Source of the DNA: Asticcacaulis endophyticus
Lineage (GTDB): Bacteria; Pseudomonadota; Alphaproteobacteria; Caulobacterales; Caulobacteraceae
Reading direction: 5' to 3'
DNA length: 64,000 bases
NCBI RefSeq assembly: GCF_014652575.1
Contig: NZ_BMZB01000001.1
Coordinates: 1,231,722 to 1,295,721 of the forward strand
The notes beneath the pieces were generated by a model, which saw nothing but the letters and a program-made list of their open reading frames with translations, ran no database searches and was not told the DNA's origin. Position 1 is the stretch's first letter, and the number at the start of each line of letters is the position of its first letter. Positions 24,339 to 32,149 of the stretch are shown here, piece by piece. Position numbers and translations under genes: made by a program.

Positions 24339-24872
24339 ATGCCCAAAAGTTCACCACCTGCCGAAACCATCCATTACGCCACGGGCCCGTCGAGTCTGGG
24401 GGCTGTGCTGGTTGCCCAAAGCACAGCCGGTCTGTGCAGCCTGATGATCGATGACGATCCGAAAGCCTTAAGGGATCAACTGGCCCTCAGATTTCCCAAT
24501 GCGGAACTGATCGAAGACGTATCCGGGCTTAAAGCCGTTCTGGCGCAAGCCATCGCCCTGATTGATGCGCCCGATGCGGCTTATGACGGTCCGCTTGATC
24601 TGCGCGGCACGGCGTTTCAGCAAAGCGTGTGGCAGGCCCTGATGACGGTGCCGGCAGGTGAGACCCTGACCTATTCCGAATTGGCGGAGCGTGTTGGCAA
24701 TCCAAAGGCCGTGCGCGCGGTAGCTGCCGCCTGTGGTGCCAACCGTATCGCGGTCGTCATTCCCTGTCACCGCATTATCGGGCGAAACGGATCGCTCACC
24801 GGCTATCGCTGGGGGGTTAAGCGCAAACAATCCCTGCTGCAACGTGAGGAGAGAGGTCATGGACACGCTTGA
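24339..24872 (+). CDS. ogt: Methylated-DNA-protein-cysteine methyltransferase
   Basis: A 177-residue O6-alkylguanine-DNA alkyltransferase that transfers alkyl groups from O6 of guanine to its own cysteine, being consumed in the process. The acceptor is Cys143 in IPCHRIIG; the DNA-binding helix-turn-helix (TYSELAERVGNPKAVRAVA) with its arginine finger precedes it. CGGAGG precedes the ATG. It is the first gene of a run with a 2OG oxygenase and alkB, and overlaps the next gene by 14 bases. It is divergent from the Ada-AlkA fusion, whose sensor domain is a plausible activator of this operon. Confidence 0.95.
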   Translation: MPKSSPPAETIHYATGPSSLGAVLVAQSTAGLCSLMIDDDPKALRDQLALRFPNAELIEDVSGLKAVLAQAIALIDAPDAAYDGPLDLRGTAFQQSVWQALMTVPAGETLTYSELAERVGNPKAVRAVAAACGANRIAVVIPCHRIIGRNGSLTGYRWGVKRKQSLLQREERGHGHA

Positions 24873-25584
24873 TCTTTGCATAATGCGCGACAATCCGCGT
24901 CTGGCCGATACACCGCGTCTGATGCGGGAACTGGACGCGCAGGGCTGGGGCCTGCTGCCGGGCCTGATCAGTGCCGAAGATTGCGCTGATCTCAAAAACC
25001 TGTGGGCGGCCGATCCGGCGTTTCGCAGCCACATCCATATGGCACGCCACGGCTTCGGCAAGGGCGAGTACAAATACTTCACCTATCCCCTGCCGCCGCT
25101 GATCTCGACCCTGCGTCATGAGCTTTATGAGATGCTGGCCCCGGTCGCCAATCGCTGGAATGCCTATATGGATATCGCCACGCGCTATCCATTGCGGCTT
25201 GATGAGTTTCTGGCGCGCTGCCATGACGCAGGGCAGGGGCGGCCGACGCCGTTGCTGCTGCGCTATCATGACGGTGATTATAACTGCCTGCATCAGGATC
25301 TGTACGGGGAGCATGTCTTTCCGTTGCAGGTGGTTGTGCTGTTGTCGGAGCCGGATGAGGATTTCACCGGCGGGGAACTGGTGCTCACTGAGCAAAGACC
25401 GCGCATGCAGTCGCGGGCCGAGGTTGTGCCGCTGCATCGGGGCGACGGGGCGGTCATAGCCGTCCATCACCGTCCGGTCAGGGGGGCGCGCGGCCCTTAC
25501 CGCGTCACCATGCGCCACGGCGTCAGCCCGATACGGTCGGGGGAGCGCTTTGCCGCCGGTATTATTTTCCACGATGCGGCCTGA
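24859..25584 (+). CDS. 2OG-Fe(II) dioxygenase in the alkylation-repair operon
   Basis: A 241-residue iron- and 2-oxoglutarate-dependent oxygenase of the prolyl-hydroxylase-like group. The iron triad can be read as His145-x-Asp147 (LHQDLYGEHVFPLQ) and a distal histidine at 203 or 204, with an arginine in PYRVTMRHG likely binding 2-oxoglutarate. The start at 24859 has GAGGAGAGAGG upstream and lies inside the end of ogt. The stop touches the alkB start codon with no gap. Its sequence differs from AlkB, so it is not simply a second copy; the substrate is unknown, though oxidative repair of a DNA, RNA or protein lesion fits its place. Confidence 0.85.
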   Translation: MDTLDLCIMRDNPRLADTPRLMRELDAQGWGLLPGLISAEDCADLKNLWAADPAFRSHIHMARHGFGKGEYKYFTYPLPPLISTLRHELYEMLAPVANRWNAYMDIATRYPLRLDEFLARCHDAGQGRPTPLLLRYHDGDYNCLHQDLYGEHVFPLQVVVLLSEPDEDFTGGELVLTEQRPRMQSRAEVVPLHRGDGAVIAVHHRPVRGARGPYRVTMRHGVSPIRSGERFAAGIIFHDAA

Positions 25585-26229
25585 ATGGCAGACACACTTG
25601 ATTTGTTTGGGCAGAGCGGCCCCGAAGCCTTAAGCGATGGCGCGGTGCTCATGCGCGGATTTGCCGTTTCGGAGACCGATGCGCTGATCACCGGCATTGA
25701 AAGCGTGGCTACACAGGCGCCGTTTCGCCGCCTGATGACGCCGGGGGGCAAGCCGATGTCGGCAGCCATGACCAATTGCGGGGCTGCGGGCTGGGTGTCG
25801 GATCGGCGCGGCTATCGCTATGAGGCCTGCGATCCGCAGACCGGCAGGCCGTGGCCTGAGATGTCGGACGGGTTTCGTGACCTGGCGGTTGAGGCGGCAC
25901 GTCTGGCCGGGTTTGAGGATTTCACACCGGACGCCTGCCTGATCAATCTCTATGAGCCGGGGGCGCGCATGTCCCTGCATCAGGACCGCGATGAAACCGA
26001 TCTCAGCCAGCCTATTGTGTCGGTGTCGCTGGGCCTTGAAGCGGTCTTTCTGTGGGGCGGCATGGCGCGGACTGATCCGACGCAAAAGATCATCTTGCGG
26101 CATGGCGATGTGGTGGTGTTCGGTGGGGCGTCTCGGCTCAGGTTTCATGGCATCGCCCCGCTGAAACCCGGTCGCTGTCCGGGCATCGGCGCGCGACGGT
26201 ACAACCTGACCTTTCGGCGGGCTATTTAA
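25585..26229 (+). CDS. alkB: DNA oxidative demethylase AlkB
   Basis: A 214-residue AlkB dioxygenase that removes methyl groups from 1-methyladenine and 3-methylcytosine by oxidation, using iron and 2-oxoglutarate. The iron ligands are His132 and Asp134 (LHQDRDE) and His188 (RLRFHGI); NLYEPGARM and the C-terminal RRYNLTFR match the 2OG-binding NxY and Arg motifs. The ATG follows the previous stop directly. Together with ogt and the divergent Ada-AlkA fusion it completes a direct-reversal and base-excision set for alkylation damage. It overlaps the convergent luxR-type gene by 8 bases. Confidence 0.95.
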   Translation: MADTLDLFGQSGPEALSDGAVLMRGFAVSETDALITGIESVATQAPFRRLMTPGGKPMSAAMTNCGAAGWVSDRRGYRYEACDPQTGRPWPEMSDGFRDLAVEAARLAGFEDFTPDACLINLYEPGARMSLHQDRDETDLSQPIVSVSLGLEAVFLWGGMARTDPTQKIILRHGDVVVFGGASRLRFHGIAPLKPGRCPGIGARRYNLTFRRAI

Positions 26230-26977
26230 GAATACCGGCCCCGACGCCGTAAATAGCGGCGGCCACCCGGTCGGTGACATTCAGCTTGGCATAGATCCGG
26301 CGCATGTGAGTATCGATGGTGTGGGTCGAGACCTCAAGGATGTTGGCGATGACGCTGTTGGACTTTCCCCGCGCCACCCAACTGAGGATTTCGACCTCAC
26401 GCGGCGACAGGTCGGCCTGCTTTGACTGGCTTTGCAGGATGATGTCGCAGTAGCGTAAGTGCGCCCCCTGAAAGATGATCTGCAATTCCTGCCGTAAAAC
26501 TGCAGGGATAGCCATTTTGATTTCAGGCAGTCCGACCGAACACAGAGCGCGCCGCCCCATCGGCCCATAAAGTGGAAACGCCAGACCGTCACCCACATTA
26601 TAAGCCAGATAATTCGTCACATACTTACGGATTTCCGGTGATGTCGTGGTATCGCGCAGGTCTTCGTTCATAATCTCAGACCAGCAGAATGGGGTTATGG
26701 CGGTGCGCGCATACTCCATAACCGGCGAGATACTGATGTAATCATTTTCTATGAAGTGCGCGACCCAGTCCTGGGCAAAGCCTTCGGAGGCAATCAGGGG
26801 CTTTTCCTGATCAAGCGCGCCCAGCGGGGGAATATGCATGTAGGTCAGGCTGGTGAAGCCCTTGTGGGCGCGAAACCGGTTGAGTAACGCCCATATGTCA
26901 TCGAAGTTTTCGGCACGGTGAATCCGGTCCAGATAGTCCTGAAGACCCGGTTCATCACTCTTTGTTGCCCGGCCCAT
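26222..26977 (-). CDS. LuxR-type regulator with autoinducer-binding-like domain (LuxR solo)
   Basis: A 251-residue regulator with an N-terminal autoinducer-binding-like domain (residues 10-170) and a C-terminal LuxR helix-turn-helix (LSPREVEILSWVARGKS onward). Lined up by eye with TraR, the tryptophan in DWVAHF and the later FCW are kept, but the conserved Asp of the DP pair is Ser (ISISPV) and the neighbouring Tyr is Phe. Those residues contact the acyl-homoserine lactone, so the ligand may differ or be absent. No luxI-type synthase lies in the window. The targets are unknown; it converges on alkB. Confidence 0.88.
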   Translation of the reverse strand: MGRATKSDEPGLQDYLDRIHRAENFDDIWALLNRFRAHKGFTSLTYMHIPPLGALDQEKPLIASEGFAQDWVAHFIENDYISISPVMEYARTAITPFCWSEIMNEDLRDTTTSPEIRKYVTNYLAYNVGDGLAFPLYGPMGRRALCSVGLPEIKMAIPAVLRQELQIIFQGAHLRYCDIILQSQSKQADLSPREVEILSWVARGKSNSVIANILEVSTHTIDTHMRRIYAKLNVTDRVAAAIYGVGAGILK

Positions 26978-27138
26978 GACTCCCGCCCCATGTTTCGGTC
27001 ACGCGCTATCGGGATTCGATTGGCGTCGAACCCTGTCTAGCCCATGCGGGCGGCGGACACCACATCAAAACAAGACTATCCCTTTCAAGACAGCGTTATC
27101 AGCGGTGGAATGTATTCGGCTCCGGTTATCCGGCCAAG

Positions 27139-27540
27139 TTACCCGGCCAGAGCCAGGCCGTCCGTGTGACCAAACAGCATGTCGGGGATAAGCCGACACA
27201 AGGCATTGGCGCTGAGCGGACGGTGGAGGAAATGATCGCATCCGGCATCAAACAGGCGCTGGATGATCTGGCGCGACGGATCGGTTGTGGTCACGAGCGC
27301 CCTCGGTTTGACCTCAAGGCCGCTCATCCAGTCGAGGAGTCCCAGAGCATTGATCCGCGACGGCTGATGGTCGATCAGCACGGCACCATACGATTCGCCA
27401 GCCAGTAAAGCCTTGGCTTCGGTTTCGGAGCGGGCAATGTCGAAATCTGCCCCAAGGGCGGTCATCATATAGCGCACGAACACCAGATTGGCGTCGCAGT
27501 CATCAATGATCAGCAGTCGTGGAAGAGGGGCAGTGGTCAC
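27139..27540 (-). CDS. Single-domain response regulator receiver
   Basis: A 133-residue receiver domain with no output domain. The acidic pair is in LLIIDDCDAN and the phospho-acceptor aspartate in AVLIDHQ; the switch Thr/Ser region is LVTTTD. The usually invariant lysine before a proline is Arg (LHRPLS), which may alter phosphorylation. The GTG at 27540 is chosen because AAGGA sits about seven bases before it, whereas a TTG further upstream has no ribosome site. With no kinase nearby it may act as a phosphate sink or a partner in a phosphorelay, or bind another protein. Confidence 0.75.
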   Translation of the reverse strand: MTTAPLPRLLIIDDCDANLVFVRYMMTALGADFDIARSETEAKALLAGESYGAVLIDHQPSRINALGLLDWMSGLEVKPRALVTTTDPSRQIIQRLFDAGCDHFLHRPLSANALCRLIPDMLFGHTDGLALAG

Positions 27541-28005
27541 AGCCGTAATCCTTATGGGGAACAAAAGGTACGCTTGAACTGATCGTGAGGTATTCCAGAA
27601 AAATTAGCGGTTTTTATGGAAAGCCTTCACGCGATAAACAACATCCGTTGCACGGGGCCATGTACTCAGGGGGGGAGCGGTACATTGACCCCGCACAGGA
27701 ACAAAGAAAAACGCCCTTTGCTCCATCAGAGACGCGCACTCATAACGTCTCAAACCGGATGTTCGCTTTATGGGGGAATTATCCGTGGACGTCATGTCAC
27801 GTAGTTACGGGACACTGTATCCTTGAGGTTTTTTGAGCCTGTCAGACCGGATGTGGTATGATTTTATATGCACTAAATGTGAGCAAGTACCCAATGGGGC
27901 CGATTTAAGGTTTTGTTTTTATGAGTATCTTGCCCTTAAGGTATGTGCTCGCTATTTTGGCCAATCACTGGGTAAACTATGGTTTGTCCTTTACCGGAGA
28001 TAGGT
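27541..28005. other. 465-base region without a recognisable gene
   Basis: No convincing gene is seen. An 83-codon open frame in it has no family-like sequence or ribosome site. A possible promoter, TTGGCC with TAAACT, is just upstream of the thioesterase gene. No tRNA or known riboswitch pattern was found. Confidence 0.5.
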
Positions 28006-28404
28006 ATGACCACTCACGACGCCGCACCGTTTGTTATCGAAATGAAGGTGCGTGATTCGGAATGTGACGCCCAAGGGGTGGTCAATAACGCCAATTATCT
28101 GGTCTATTGCGAACATGCGCGTCATGAATTTCTGGAGGCGCACGGGGTGCATTTCAAGGATCTGGTGGCGCGTAATATCTTCCTGATGGTGGCGCACATG
28201 GATCTGACGTTTCTGTCGCCACTCACCGGCGGAGAGCGGTTTGAAGTGGCCTCAACCGTTCAGCGCCACGGCCCGCGGGCACGGTTTGAACATGTCATCA
28301 CGCGCTTGCCGGAACGGACCGTGTGTCTCAAAGCCCATGTCGATGTTATCTGTAAGATCGATGCCAAGCTTACGCGCGGAACATTTTTTGAGACGTTTGG
28401 CTGA
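28006..28404 (+). CDS. Acyl-CoA thioesterase, 4HBT hotdog family
   Basis: A 132-residue hotdog-fold thioesterase of the YbgC/FadM type that hydrolyses acyl-CoA. The catalytic motif is ECDAQGVVNNANYLVYCE, with the aspartate followed by G and N as in the family. The ATG at 28006 is chosen because GGAGATAGGT lies before it. Its last 35 bases overlap the convergent GGDEF-EAL gene, an unusually long shared end. The preferred acyl chain cannot be told. Confidence 0.88.
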   Translation: MTTHDAAPFVIEMKVRDSECDAQGVVNNANYLVYCEHARHEFLEAHGVHFKDLVARNIFLMVAHMDLTFLSPLTGGERFEVASTVQRHGPRARFEHVITRLPERTVCLKAHVDVICKIDAKLTRGTFFETFG

Positions 28405-30628
28405 GCGATGTTGAGGCGGGGTGGGCCCACAGCGACAGGTAGGACGCAATCGAAGCCTGCGGCATGGGCCGTCCGATCAGAAAGCCTTGGGCCTCGTCGC
28501 AGCCATTGCTGCGCAATATCTCAAGCTGGCTCTCGGTTTCGACCCCTTCGGCCAGTACCGGCACCCCGATAGCGTGACCCAGACCAATGACAGCCCGCAC
28601 AATGGCCTTGGCGTGGCCGTTGCGCTCAAGGTCGCTGATGAAAGCGCGGTCGATCTTGATCTTGTCGAATGGGAAAATCTGCAGATAGCTGAGGGACGAA
28701 TAGCCGGTGCCGAAATCGTCCATGGCGATGCTGACGCCCAGCATCTTAAGACGCCGCAGAATATGCAGCGCCCGGTCAGTATTCTGGATCAGCACGCCTT
28801 CGGTGACCTCCAGTTCCAGCCGTGACGGCGCAAGCCCTGTGCGAACCAGAACGTCATGGACATGATGGGCCAGATCGCCGTCAAATATCTGTAGCGGCGA
28901 CAGGTTGACCGCGATGGTTAGCGGCGTGTCCCATGTGGCGGCTGTGGTGCAGGCTTCCTTCAGTATCCACTCGCCCAGAGGCACAATCAGCCCGGCCTCC
29001 TCGGCGATGGGGATGAAAATGTCTGGGGCGATGGCCCCAAACTCCGGGTGGTTCCAGCGCGCCAGCGCTTCAAATCCGATCAGGCTCTGATCACTCAGGC
29101 GCAGTTGCGGCTGATATGCCAGAGACAGGCCCAGAGGTGCCGCCTGATCGTCGCGACTTAAGGCTTCGCGCAGGTCGTGCTCAAGGCGCCGACGGTGATT
29201 GACGGCATCGGCCATGCTGGCGTCAAAGGCGCAGGCCCGGTTGCGGCCTTCACTCTTGGCGCGGTAAAGGGCCATGTCGGCATGGCGGATCAGAAGGTCG
29301 ATATTGGCGGCATCCTGCGGGTAGAGCGCATAGCCCAGACTGGCGCTGACCATGCCGGCTGTCAGCGGGACGTGATCCATGATCGCGTTACGCACGGCGT
29401 GGATCAGATGCTCGGCGCGCAGCCTGGCATCTTCGGCAGACTTTACACCAGTCTGGAGCAGCATGAACTCATCCCCGCCAAGCCGGGCGATGACATCGGT
29501 CTTGCTGGAATGTTCGATCAGGGTGCGCGCTACGATTTTGAGCACATCATCACCGACCGGATGGCCCAGAGTGTCATTGACCTCCTTAAAGCGGTCGAGG
29601 TCGATGACATGCAGCGCCAGGGCTGATTTACGGCGGCGGGCGCGGATAGCCTCTTCGCTCAGGCGGCGCTGAAAAAAGGTGCGGTTGGGCAGGGCGGTTA
29701 AGGCGTCATGGTGGGCCAAAAACTGCAACCGGTCTTCATAGTCACGCTTTTCAAACGCCAGCGCACACAGGCGGGTGCAGATATCGACCATGCTCTGTAT
29801 GAACGGTGTCAGGGTGATGGCGGTATGGCTATAAAAGGCAAAGGTGCCTGCCACGCGGCCGCACCTGTCCTTAACCGGTGTCGACCAGCAGGCATTGAAG
29901 CCCAGCGGCGCGACCAGTTGGGTATAGCCTTCCCATAACGGGTCGGTGGCGATGTCGTTGACCAGAACCGGCTCCCCGCGATAGGCCGAGGTGCCGCACG
30001 ATCCGACTGACGGGCCGATTGCGGCACCGTTGAGGGCCTGTTTATAGCTGTCGGGCAAGTGCGGCCCGGCCAGAGGGCGGATGCGGCCATCTTGGTCAAT
30101 CCGCTGGATCGACATGGTTATGCCGGGCAACAGCTCTTCGGCCTCAAGGCAGATCAGGGTCAGGATGTCGCTTAAGGCCTTGTCCTGAATCAAAGCCTCC
30201 AGCACCTTTTGTTGCAGGCTCTCGTACAACTTGCCATAGGTAATGTCGGTAACGGTGGCCACCAGCCACAGCTTGCCTGCGTCATCGCGAACCTTAGTGA
30301 CGGAAAAGCCGCCCCAGATAGGGTGATGATCGCGGTTATAAAGCAGGACTTCGCCATCACATGAGGATTTGCGGCGCAGGGTTTTCAGAGCACTTTCAAT
30401 CGCCCCGCGTGAAGCCAACTGATCACGGCACAGATCATAGATTGAGCGCTTAAGCAGGGTGCGTTGGTCAAGTCCGGTCAGGGCGGAAAAGGCGTTATTG
30501 GCGTAAACAAACCGTCCGCGCACATCCATGACGATAACGGCCACATGGGTCTGGTGGATCGCTCCGGCTATGAGGGCGGAGATACTAGCGGGAATAGTGT
30601 CGTGCGTATTCTGGCTCTGTCCGGTCAT
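28370..30628 (-). CDS. PAS-GAF-GGDEF-EAL cyclic-di-GMP signalling protein
   Basis: A 752-residue soluble protein that probably makes or breaks cyclic di-GMP in response to a sensed signal. In order: a PAS domain (about 15-130), a GAF domain (about 150-300), GGDEF (about 315-475) and EAL (about 495-745). The cyclase motif is intact (ARLGGDEF), but the RxxD inhibitory site five residues before it reads SKTD, so product inhibition is probably lost. The EAL domain keeps EALARW, EVTEGV, DDFGTGYSS and the EGVE motif, so phosphodiesterase activity is likely. No membrane segments are seen. Surface attachment and motility are the usual outputs in this group of bacteria. Confidence 0.93.
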   Translation of the reverse strand: MTGQSQNTHDTIPASISALIAGAIHQTHVAVIVMDVRGRFVYANNAFSALTGLDQRTLLKRSIYDLCRDQLASRGAIESALKTLRRKSSCDGEVLLYNRDHHPIWGGFSVTKVRDDAGKLWLVATVTDITYGKLYESLQQKVLEALIQDKALSDILTLICLEAEELLPGITMSIQRIDQDGRIRPLAGPHLPDSYKQALNGAAIGPSVGSCGTSAYRGEPVLVNDIATDPLWEGYTQLVAPLGFNACWSTPVKDRCGRVAGTFAFYSHTAITLTPFIQSMVDICTRLCALAFEKRDYEDRLQFLAHHDALTALPNRTFFQRRLSEEAIRARRRKSALALHVIDLDRFKEVNDTLGHPVGDDVLKIVARTLIEHSSKTDVIARLGGDEFMLLQTGVKSAEDARLRAEHLIHAVRNAIMDHVPLTAGMVSASLGYALYPQDAANIDLLIRHADMALYRAKSEGRNRACAFDASMADAVNHRRRLEHDLREALSRDDQAAPLGLSLAYQPQLRLSDQSLIGFEALARWNHPEFGAIAPDIFIPIAEEAGLIVPLGEWILKEACTTAATWDTPLTIAVNLSPLQIFDGDLAHHVHDVLVRTGLAPSRLELEVTEGVLIQNTDRALHILRRLKMLGVSIAMDDFGTGYSSLSYLQIFPFDKIKIDRAFISDLERNGHAKAIVRAVIGLGHAIGVPVLAEGVETESQLEILRSNGCDEAQGFLIGRPMPQASIASYLSLWAHPASTSLSQTSQKMFRA

Positions 30629-30816
30629 CGTCCCTGCCCGCTCAATCTGGTGTTCAGTATGCCATGACAGGTTGAATAAAATGATAAATGTTAAGCTTAA
30701 CGGCCCCGGTGAAGCCGTACGTGCCCTTATGTCGCAGACGCGGATTGCGGCTTTCTTTCGCTTGGGACTCTGCTAAGGTGTGAGAATGAGTTGCACAAAG
30801 GGCGCTAAGGTTTGTC

Positions 30817-31221
30817 ATGAGCGCTGATGATCCCACAAATCCGGCGGATAAGTACCGAATGACGCCTGCGCGCCTGATCTGGCTGGTGGGGGGGCTGGCC
30901 ATGTTCGGGTTGGGGATTGTCGGCGCGTTTTTGCCACTGATGCCATCGACCATTTTTCTGATTATGGCGGTGTGGTGCTTTGGCAAGTCCTCGCCCCGGC
31001 TTGAGGCATGGCTGCTCAATCATCCTCGCTTTGGGCCGACCTTGCGCAACTGGCATGAGCGCAAGGCCATATCCCGTCCGGCCAAGGTCATGGCTGTGGG
31101 CGGCATGGCTGTTGGCTATGGCCTGTTCTACTGGGGCGCGCGACCGAATATTTACGTGGCTGCGGGTGTGTTGGTGGCTATGGCCGCCTGCGCGGTCTAT
31201 GTGGCGACGCGGCCGGAATAA
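30817..31221 (+). CDS. DUF454 (YbaN-like) inner-membrane protein
   Basis: A 134-residue membrane protein with four likely hydrophobic segments, matching the DUF454/YbaN family (GAFLPLMPSTIFLIMAVWCF, then a soluble loop with HPRFGPTLRNW). The role of the family is unknown. It is divergent from the GGDEF-EAL gene, and the intergenic region holds a perfect 12-base palindrome, GTTAAGCTTAAC, at 30690-30701, which could be a regulatory site. It converges closely on the isoaspartyl peptidase gene. Confidence 0.85.
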   Translation: MSADDPTNPADKYRMTPARLIWLVGGLAMFGLGIVGAFLPLMPSTIFLIMAVWCFGKSSPRLEAWLLNHPRFGPTLRNWHERKAISRPAKVMAVGGMAVGYGLFYWGARPNIYVAAGVLVAMAACAVYVATRPE

Positions 31222-31228
31222 AAATAAA

Positions 31229-32092
31229 TTAGAAGGCTTCCGACTGAATAGCCTCATCGCCGCTAAACCATGCCCGTTTCATCCCGGCTGAGCGGAACGG
31301 CACCTGTACTTCGCCGGTTCGGCTAACGCTGATCAGCCCGCCTTCGCCGCCAAAATCGACGACTTCTTGCAGGGCCGACGCTGTGGCATCGCGTAAAGAC
31401 TGACCGGCCTTCAGGCGGTAGGCCACTTGCGCGGCGACCTGCGCGCGGATAAAATATTCGCCCTGACCGGTGCAGGAGACCGCGACATCACCATCCGCCC
31501 AGGTGCCTGAGCCAATGACCGGCGTGTCCCCGACCCGCCCCGGTAATTTGCCGAACACGCCTGCGGTTGAGGTGCCCGCCGCCAGATTTCCATACTGATC
31601 AAGGCACACGCAACCGACCGTGCCGTGGGCCAGAGTCCCCGGTGGGTGATTGGATTCAAACAATCCGGCGCGGGTGAAATAGCTTTCCGGATTGCTCAGG
31701 GCTTCAAAGCCTTGGCCCTGCGCAAACCGGCGTGCGCCGTCTCCGGCCAAAAAGACATGGGGGGTGCGCTCCATCACCGCGCGGGCGACATCGATCGGGT
31801 TGGCATAGCCCTGCAAGGCGGCCACCGCCCCGCAGCGCTTGTCCTTGCCGTCCATCAGGCTGGCATCCAGTTCAAACTCACCGTTGAGGTTGGGTGAGGC
31901 CCCCTTGCCCGCCACATAAAGCCCGGAATCTTCAAGGGCGTGCACGGTGTCGGTGACGACATCGAGCGCGGTTGCCCCGCCCATAAGCGCCGCGCGAGCG
32001 GTCTCAGCAATGGCGCGCATGTCAGCGATTTCGGCGCTATAGTCGCGGCCTGCCTTGGCACCGGCACCGCCGTGAAGGGCAAAAGCGATCAT
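31229..32092 (-). CDS. iaaA: Isoaspartyl peptidase / L-asparaginase, Ntn-hydrolase
   Basis: A 287-residue plant-type asparaginase (family T2). The precursor cleaves itself before the threonine in HGTVGCVCLD, and that threonine becomes the nucleophile; GNLAAGTSTAG and the downstream GDTPVIGSGTWAD match the substrate site. The N-terminus, IAFALHGGAGAK, is typical. The second ATG (32092) is preferred to the one at 32098 because CCGGAG is at the right distance. It would hydrolyse isoaspartyl dipeptides and asparagine in the cytoplasm. The residues between alpha and beta chains are fewer than in E. coli IaaA, a family variation. Confidence 0.93.
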   Translation of the reverse strand: MIAFALHGGAGAKAGRDYSAEIADMRAIAETARAALMGGATALDVVTDTVHALEDSGLYVAGKGASPNLNGEFELDASLMDGKDKRCGAVAALQGYANPIDVARAVMERTPHVFLAGDGARRFAQGQGFEALSNPESYFTRAGLFESNHPPGTLAHGTVGCVCLDQYGNLAAGTSTAGVFGKLPGRVGDTPVIGSGTWADGDVAVSCTGQGEYFIRAQVAAQVAYRLKAGQSLRDATASALQEVVDFGGEGGLISVSRTGEVQVPFRSAGMKRAWFSGDEAIQSEAF

Positions 32093-32149
32093 GATCATCT
32101 CCGGGATAGTCTCTGGTGAAACTGCCCTTATCCCTGTGCCTTTACGCGG

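Noticed and set aside
27585-27836. 83-codon open frame in the large intergenic gap
   Set aside because: Composition is unlike the neighbouring genes, no ribosome site precedes it and no domain is visible.
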